Shown here: positions 58,425 to 64,000 of the stretch, one piece after another
Numbering within the stretch: position 1 is the first letter of the stretch
How the letters are laid out: each line of letters starts with the position of its first letter
Made by a program: the position numbers and the translations under genes
Origin: Siderastrea radians
Taxonomy: Eukaryota > Cnidaria > Anthozoa > Scleractinia > Rhizangiidae
DNA length: 64,000 nt
Direction: 5' to 3'
Assembly (NCBI GenBank): GCA_964017195.1
Contig: OZ024888.1
Location: 17,820,701 to 17,884,700 of the forward strand
Notes under the pieces: model-generated
Told to the model about the DNA's origin: nothing
The model's input: only the letters and a program-made list of their open reading frames with translations
Database searches by the model: none

Positions 58425-58762
58425 TTAAGATTCTTCAATATTGACAGATCAAATAAAGTGACAAAGAAATGGCAGTTAACTACTAGAGAAAAAACAAAGC
58501 AAATGATGGGATAAAAGAATTTTCTTCTGATTTGGTTTAAGAGATACAGTCGATTGTATGCAGGTTTACCTGTAGTGTGCAAACAATTCAAAAAATTACA
58601 TGCTATTTATAAAAAAGAAAGTGAAACAATTAGCAGCGCATATTGTTTAATTGGCCAATTCTTCTAAACTTAAGCTAGAAAACACTGTTATAAATTCATT
58701 TCATGTGAATTAAATGACCGCAAAGATTTGGTTAAATGAAACACTTTTTATTTTGGTCCCAG

Positions 58763-58851
58763 GATTTTGGTGTAGGGATAGCTTCAATAGCTTGACACTA
58801 TTTCAAAATTTTGGCTCTGAAAGACCCTGGAAGACACTTGTCAACAATAAT
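58763..58851 (+). pseudogene. Exon-like fragment cut by a repeat
   Basis: After ttttggtcccag the frame reads F-W-C-R-D-S-F-N-S-L-T-L-F-Q-N-F-G-S and continues to V-N-N-N, in phase with the donor at 56489. It then runs directly into the ttaccccgccgtcaggacgg repeat. It appears to be an exon interrupted by an insertion. Confidence 0.33.
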
Positions 58852-58960
58852 TACCCCGCCGTCAGGACGGGGTCTAGTAATACCCGTTTTTTTTTTTTTT
58901 TTTTTTTTTTGTCGTGGTCAGTTGCCCCAGACCTCCGCTCGGTGAAAACAATACTTGCCG
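58852..58960. repeat. ttaccccgccgtcaggacgg repeat, copy 1
   Basis: Shares ttaccccgccgtcaggacgg, tctagtaatacccg, a T tract and ggtcagttgccccagacctc with 60727-60815. Confidence 0.75.
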
Positions 58961-59049
58961 GTAAACTTTGTTCGTTTAGCGTTTATTCGCCAGAATTTTC
59001 ATGAAAGTTGGTGTAGAAAATTACCGGCGATTTAATGGCATGAAAATTC

Positions 59050-60175
59050 CTTCGATGAAAGCAAGAACGAAGGTGCTAGCGAGCTTTGAAGCTGCCATGA
59101 ATTTGCCAAACCTGCCCTGGCAAGGAAACATTACATCACTGAAACACAAAAGGTGATCCGGGGAAGTCCCTTGCTTTCGCCAAGTTGAAAAATTCAACAG
59201 TGAAATGCAAGCATATTTTTGGCAGTTTTGCTTTGCTTCGCCAAAATCTTTAGGGAAAGTTGTGTAGAAAAGTACAAGAAATTCAATACAGTTGACTTCT
59301 CTTCAATGAGAGCAAGGACGAAGGTGCTAGCGAGCTTCGAAAGCCAATGATTCCTGCTACGTGCCGTAGCACATAAACATTACGTCATTGAAACACAGAA
59401 GCCGATTCGGAGAAGTAAACTTGCTTGCGCCAAATCACTCATCGAATCACGGCCTAAAATAGACTTTTACGGTTTTTCATAGCTACCAGTTTCCTTTAGA
59501 TTTTAGAATGAGTTTTTTTTTATCAAGAAATCTATTTAAATTTCCGTGCCCTTGCTATTTAGAATTACGCTGACATGTCAGTTCGTTTATTAAAAAAAAA
59601 AACGTGACTTAACTGAGTCACGCTATGGTCAAAACATTTCGTCACGTTCTTCTTCGCGAAAGCTAGGACAAGTGGATGACCAAGGAATGAGGGATGGGGT
59701 TCATACTATCAGGGATTCATGTTACCACAGGGAAAAGGGTACGGAGCAGACGCATAAGGGGAAATGGCAGCAAACACAGGTACGATAAATCATCAACTTT
59801 AAAATTTACACCACTTGAGCTCGTATCTTGAGTGATCGTAATATATTTTGCTCCCTGGGAGGAGGAGAAAAACGGTGGGGTCCAATGAAAGTAGGAACGA
59901 AGGTGTTAGCGTGCTTTGAAGCTGGAATGAATTCGCCTAACTTGCCGTGGCACGTAAACATTACATCACTGAAACACAGAAGCCGATTCGGGGAAGTCCC
60001 TTGCTTTCGCCAAGTTGAATAATTCAACAGTCAAATGCAAGCATTTTTTTGGCAGTTTTGCTTTGCTTCGCCAAAATCTTTAGGGAAAGTTGTGTAGAAA
60101 AGTACAAGGAATTCAATGGAGTTAACATTTCTTCGACGAGAGCAAGGACGAATGTACTAGGCAGCTTAAGTTTGA
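59050..60175. repeat. Three related ~200-bp blocks
   Basis: The text agcaa(g/a)(a/g)acgaaggtgctagcg...acattac(a/g)tca(t/c)tgaaacaca occurs at about 59057, 59320 and 59887. The first and third also share the following tcgccaagttgaa...tttggcagttttgctttgct. No coding support. Confidence 0.72.
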
Positions 60176-60347
60176 AAGCTGGCATGAACTCGCGATCGCT
60201 ATGAACTTAGCAATTTATTAATATGATGTAAAGTATGTATGTATGAGTGCCAAGAAGTGAGTAATACTGCCCTCCCTAATTTCTCCCCGACCACAGGCCT
60301 TAAAAGTAAGAAATTAGAAATGAGAACCAAGATAAAAGAAAAATCTT

Positions 60348-60420
60348 TGACCCCGGCGGGATTCGAACCCACGACCTCCGGATTAGAACACCGTCGCTCA
60401 ACCAACTGAGCTACGAGGCC
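60348..60420 (-). repeat. tRNA-Arg(UCU)-like sequence
   Basis: 73 nt: acceptor GGCCTCG with CGGGGTC (two G-U wobbles), GCTC...GAGC D stem, a T arm with a perfect ggttcgaatcc B box, and a loop GTTCTAA placing UCU as anticodon. Only the middle three anticodon-stem pairs form. The flanking ctgagtcacgctatgatcaaaa also occurs at 59614, so this is more likely part of a repeat than a functional gene. Confidence 0.5.
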
Positions 60421-60726
60421 AGGCTGAGTCACGCTATGATCAAAATAATAATTTCATCACCCTCTTCGTCACGCACGCTAAAACAGGGTGATTAGGCCAG
60501 TCGTGTCTTGATTTATATTATCATCGCAAGCACGTACGATAAATCACCAACTTTTACCTGGCCGTAATATATTTTGGACCCCAAGGGCAGAGAGAACAAC
60601 GGCGGGGTTAATGCCCCCTGGGGCTTTTCTTGTTAACCATGCGCTAACAATTTTAATGGCAAACCATCTAAAAACACATTAACACATTTAGTTGAGAGCA
60701 ACATCAGGGCTTTAAAATTTAGGGTA

Positions 60727-60929
60727 ATTACCCCGCCGTCAGGACGGGGTCTAGTAATACCCGTTTTTTTTATTATTTTCCAATTTTTTTGGTGGTCAGT
60801 TGCCCCAGACCTCCGGTTTTTGCTCAGCCAAACATACTCGTCGGGTCTTTTGCTACACAGGCTAGAGCGTGTATCTTGAGTGACCATAATATCTTTTGCA
60901 CCCCGAGGGGAGGGGGGAACGGCGGGGTA
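60727..60929. mobile_element. ttaccccgccgt repeat, copy 2, with inverted end
   Basis: ttaccccgccgt at left and acggcggggtaa at right are inverted, bounding about 200 bp. A relative of its right end (aacggcggggttaatgccccctgggg) lies at 60599. Confidence 0.62.
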
Positions 60930-61554
60930 ATGCCCCTGGGGCTTTTCTTGTTTTGCTTAAGCAGGAACATATCCTTCCAATCTTGATGGTTTTAGAACCG
61001 TCAAAAGCACGATTTATCTTTGGCAGATCGGAAAGACGATTACATGACACTGATGACTCCAGTCTGCATATGATTTCGAGCATCATAGAAAAAGAAAGGT
61101 GATTACAATGGACCTGTTAGACAAATTTTCTGTTAGACAAATTTTTGGTTTTTTATTTCACCCTGACAATTTCACTTGCGGGAAGTGTGATTACGAATTG
61201 AATCTTCACCCCCAGCTGCTGGCCTTCTGTTCGTTGTGGCATCTTTTTAGTTGATATATCAACAAGGAAATGAAATGCGATACCTCCTTCCTTTTATCCA
61301 TTGTCTTTTATCCAGGGCTTAATTGTTAAAGAATATTCATAGGTGTCTTTTCAATGGTTGCTGATTTATCGAGAAAGTGCTGTTGTTGCAGTGAAGCTTT
61401 ATTTATTCAGCTGATGATTTTGTTTAATTAATAATTTTTAACTTTTAACCCTTTGATCTTGGAATGCTGTGACCATTAAACTCAAGTCATTTTTACACAC
61501 ATGATCTTTTGCAGTGGCAATTGTATAAACCTTGCTCCTTGAGGAACGGCTTAA

Positions 61555-61946
61555 GGACGGTGCCTCCTGTTGTTACTGCGCATACGTTCTGTGCATCTCG
61601 GGATATTCGGGTTTCTTAAGGAATTTGCCCACTAATACAGGAATATTTTTGTATGGTTTATCACTGTGAAAAAAGCAGATCTTAGCAAGGGCTATCAGAA
61701 TCCAAAAAGAAAACTGGGGGTAACCGTGCATTTTTCAGAGATAATTGCACTCAAATTTGGAAAGAAATTGCCATACATTCTTTGTAATGAGGGGCTTTTT
61801 TTTAATTACGGTTGCTTAATTATCTCTGAAAAATGCGCGGTTACCCACATTTTTCTGTTTGGATTCCGATAACCCTTGCTAAGATCTACTTTTTCCCCAT
61901 AGTCATAACCTTTGCAAAAATACATCTGTATTAGGAGGCACCGTCC
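61555..61946. mobile_element. 392-bp TTAA-flanked foldback MITE
   Basis: TTAA on both sides (61551-61554 and 61947-61950). The ends ggacggtgcctcct are inverted, and most of the element pairs with itself (agatcttagcaagggctatc, gggtaaccg(t/c)gcattttt). Confidence 0.88.
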
Positions 61947-62428
61947 TTAAGCAATAGAACTTTTTCCTTGTGCACATACCCTGATATAAACATTCGTCTT
62001 GGGTTTGCATAACTTTGGAGAATTCTCCCAACCCCTCAAGTGTTTGTATCAGGCTGTGCAAACACAGGAACAAGTTTTCAATTGCTCAATTGCTTTTATA
62101 AAATAGCTTTAGTCTTCTCAAAGATCCTGACGTCACAACTGTGTTTACATACTCCCTCTCTCGCAAAAACGCCTCTCAGCCAATAAGAGCGCACCTAGTA
62201 TCTTAGCTATTTTATAAATACATTTTTTAGAAAGAGAAAGGTTGAGGATAGAAAAGGTGACATTAAAACTCTTAGATAAATGATTAACCACTTGGGTGAA
62301 CCAATTAAAAACATCCTCAGAGTTCCTTTGGAAGATAGAAAGGGCAAAAGGCATAAAATGGGCAAAATTGGTGCAAGATAAAGTTTACAAGACAGGTGGA
62401 AAGGGCCCTGGGAACATACTTTTTATGG

Positions 62429-62676
62429 ACTAGTTGGCCACAACGTCATGGTAGCCCACATATAAGGCACTAATAACATTACAATCCTATATGAATATAT
62501 ACACCAACTGATTAACGCACCTACCTCCACTAACAGACACTTTCCTTCACTTGTACTCACATTCCTTCATTTGTATTCACTTTCCTTCATTTGTACTCAC
62601 TTCCCTTCACTTGTACTCACTTACCTTCACATTAGTGCCTTATATGTGGGCTAGCATGACGTTCTTGCCAACTAGT
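62429..62676. mobile_element. 248-bp foldback with tandem loop
   Basis: actagttggccacaacgtca through aggcactaat is repeated inverted at 62631-62676. The loop (about 62535-62628) holds about five copies of cttccttca(c/t)ttgta(c/t)tcac. Confidence 0.82.
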
Positions 62677-62677
62677 T

Positions 62678-62801
62678 CAACAAGCATTTGCATGCTTGCT
62701 TCTGATTGGGACAAATTTATATTTTGCACCCAATCAGTTCGACAAGCATTTGCATGCTTGCTTCTGATTGGGGACCAATTTATATTTTGTGCCCAATCAG
62801 T
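62678..62801. repeat. 62-bp direct duplication
   Basis: acaagcatttgcatgcttgc...attttg(c/t)(a/g)cccaatcag occurs twice with period 62, directly between two foldbacks. Confidence 0.85.
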
Positions 62802-62802
62802 G

Positions 62803-63116
62803 ATCAGCATATATCTGGCTCATTTTGTGACCTCTTACACAGACCTTGTTTTTCCCATCCATCATCAAACTTATGTTGTTCATTCAACAGAGGTGTCTTG
62901 CAGGAAAGTTTAAACAATTTATGGCCACAAAGCCAAAGAAAAAATTTAGCATGGCCACCACCTGGAAGACATAACACCTGGGTGGAAATTCAGTCTGTGA
63001 ATCAATTCAGGTATTGTAAAGTAAACACTGTCCAGCATGCAAGTTTAGTTTGATGATTGATAGTGAAAACAAGCTCTGTGTAAGAGGTCACAAAATGAGC
63101 CAGACATATTGCTGAT
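62803..63116. mobile_element. 314-bp foldback element
   Basis: atcagcatatatctggctca and the inverse at 63097-63116 begin arms of about 50 bp (tgtgacctcttacacag). Confidence 0.8.
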
Positions 63117-63600
63117 TGGTGATTTGAAATAATTGCCATTTTAAGCCATAAATGCTATATTGTGACCCCTAGCTATCTGCTCAAATTCCAGTCCAAATGT
63201 CTAAAACTTCCTTTGCATGAAAACTCAATTTCCCTTCCACTTTCCATCCTTTTTTGTGAATTTGACCATAACTACAGGTGTTTGTACCTCAGACTTTGGT
63301 CATCAGAGACACCTGCAAACTCATAAATAGACAGTGTATAACACACACTCGTTTGCTGTTGTGGGAGACTTAAAATCAATACCCTTTAAGTAACCTGCCA
63401 GATTCACAAAGCTCTCCCTACTTATCCCTTTAAGCCTCAGTATCGTTATACAAGTTCTCCTTACTTCCTCTCTCTAACATTTTGTTGAGTAGTACTTGGG
63501 AGAACTTGTTTAAACATCAAGACAATTTATCTTTCAAGGAGAAGGTCACTCCAGAAACGGTGAATTTTTGGAAATCGCCAATAAAAAGATAACAGATGAA
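63117..63600. other. Intergenic, no gene seen
   Basis: A ccctttaagcctcagtat fragment at 63425 belongs to the TTAA/CCCTTT MITE family. Nothing else identified. Confidence 0.45.
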
Positions 63601-63636
63601 CATTAATATATGAAATTCATATATTTGAACTGCGGA

Positions 63637-64000
63637 TAAAGATAGAATTGTATGTAGATCATCGCAGTGAAGGTGATTCAACCTAAGCGGTTGAAAAGAA
63701 GAAACCTGAAAAAATTCAGGCTTGAACGGCAACTGAGCTATCAAATATATGATAGTTCAAATATATGAATTTCATATATTAATGTTCATTTATTCTCCAT
63801 CTACGGGATGAATACGAACTCTCCATTGGCCTGTTCCCAGTTGGCTTGATAGCTCAGTTGGTTAGAGCGCCTGCACCGGTATCGCAGAGGTCATGGGTTC
63901 GATTCCCGTTCAAGCCTGAATTTTTTCAGGTTTCTTCTTTTCAACCGCTTGGGTTGAAACACCTTCACTGCGACGATCTACACATTATTCTATCTTTATC
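63637..64000. mobile_element. Second foldback element with tRNA-like arm, cut by window edge
   Basis: The left arm (ataaagatagaattgtatgt, atcatcgcagtgaaggtg, aattcaggcttgaacgg) is the inverse of the right arm, which ends at the window edge (tctatctttatc). The left arm's tRNA-like part is mostly deleted; the right arm's is complete (63843-63916). An atatatgaatttcatatatt-type palindrome lies on each side of the left arm. Confidence 0.78.
63843..63916 (+). repeat. tRNA-like unit in foldback arm
   Basis: 74 nt with a perfect GGCTTGA/TCAAGCC acceptor stem, D arm and ggttcgattcc B box. One extra base in the anticodon region (gcgcctgcacc instead of gcgctgcacc) breaks normal numbering. tRNA-derived repeat; same family as 54673-54745. 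Confidence 0.62.

Noticed and set aside
60348..60420. Functional tRNA-Arg gene
   Set aside because: The anticodon stem has mismatches at both ends and the locus is embedded in repeated flanks; listed as tRNA-like instead.
61666..61872. A 68-codon plus-strand frame
   Set aside because: It lies wholly inside the 61555-61946 foldback MITE and pairs with itself.
63843..63916. Functional tRNA-Thr gene
   Set aside because: Anticodon arm defects, and the unit is one arm of a foldback repeat.

Overview
This is a gene-sparse, intron- and repeat-rich animal genome window. The visible genes (calcium-binding EGF repeats joined to a C-type lectin domain, TMEM222, a LEKR1-like coiled-coil protein, C2H2 zinc-finger proteins) are metazoan. 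The very dense short inverted-repeat transposons and a tRNA-derived SINE suggest an invertebrate, most likely an anthozoan cnidarian such as a coral or sea anemone. The phylum is an inference; no single sequence here proves it.

Layout. 1-8404 (+): the 3' part of a secreted or cell-surface EGF/C-type-lectin gene. Its EGF exons are all phase 1-1 and lie in a roughly 2.0-kb tandem duplication; one exon type is broken in both full units by a 25-bp palindrome-forming insertion. A decayed non-LTR reverse transcriptase sits in the last intron (7080-7767, -). 8405-14900: no intact gene, but a chimeric lectin/EGF relic, MITEs and a 25-bp minisatellite. 14996-22662 (-): TMEM222 in six coding exons, reconstructed with all phases matching, with nested inverted-repeat transposons in intron 5. 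24587-34122 (+): an 11-exon coiled-coil gene, LEKR1-like, whose introns carry several transposon remnants. 34200-43150: mostly MITEs and foldback repeats around a C2H2 zinc-finger gene (37249-38103, -). 43581-43637 (+): an orphan first exon. 47842-49074 (+): a second zinc-finger gene with decaying fingers, followed by three TTAA-flanked MITEs in a row and a 22-bp minisatellite. 52398-53458 (+): a two-exon small coiled-coil gene. 55229-58851: exon-like fragments on both strands around a 1.87-kb near-perfect palindrome. 58850-64000: duplicated repeat blocks, tRNA-like repeats and foldback elements.

The genes do not form a pathway; this is ordinary eukaryotic neighbourhood order. The most unusual content is structural: the palindrome born inside an EGF exon, foldback elements whose arms carry tRNA-like sequence, the long palindrome with a unique 224-bp spacer, and many elements flanked by TTAA that imply piggyBac-type mobilisation. 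I saw no CRISPR array, bacterial operon or recognisable viral gene.
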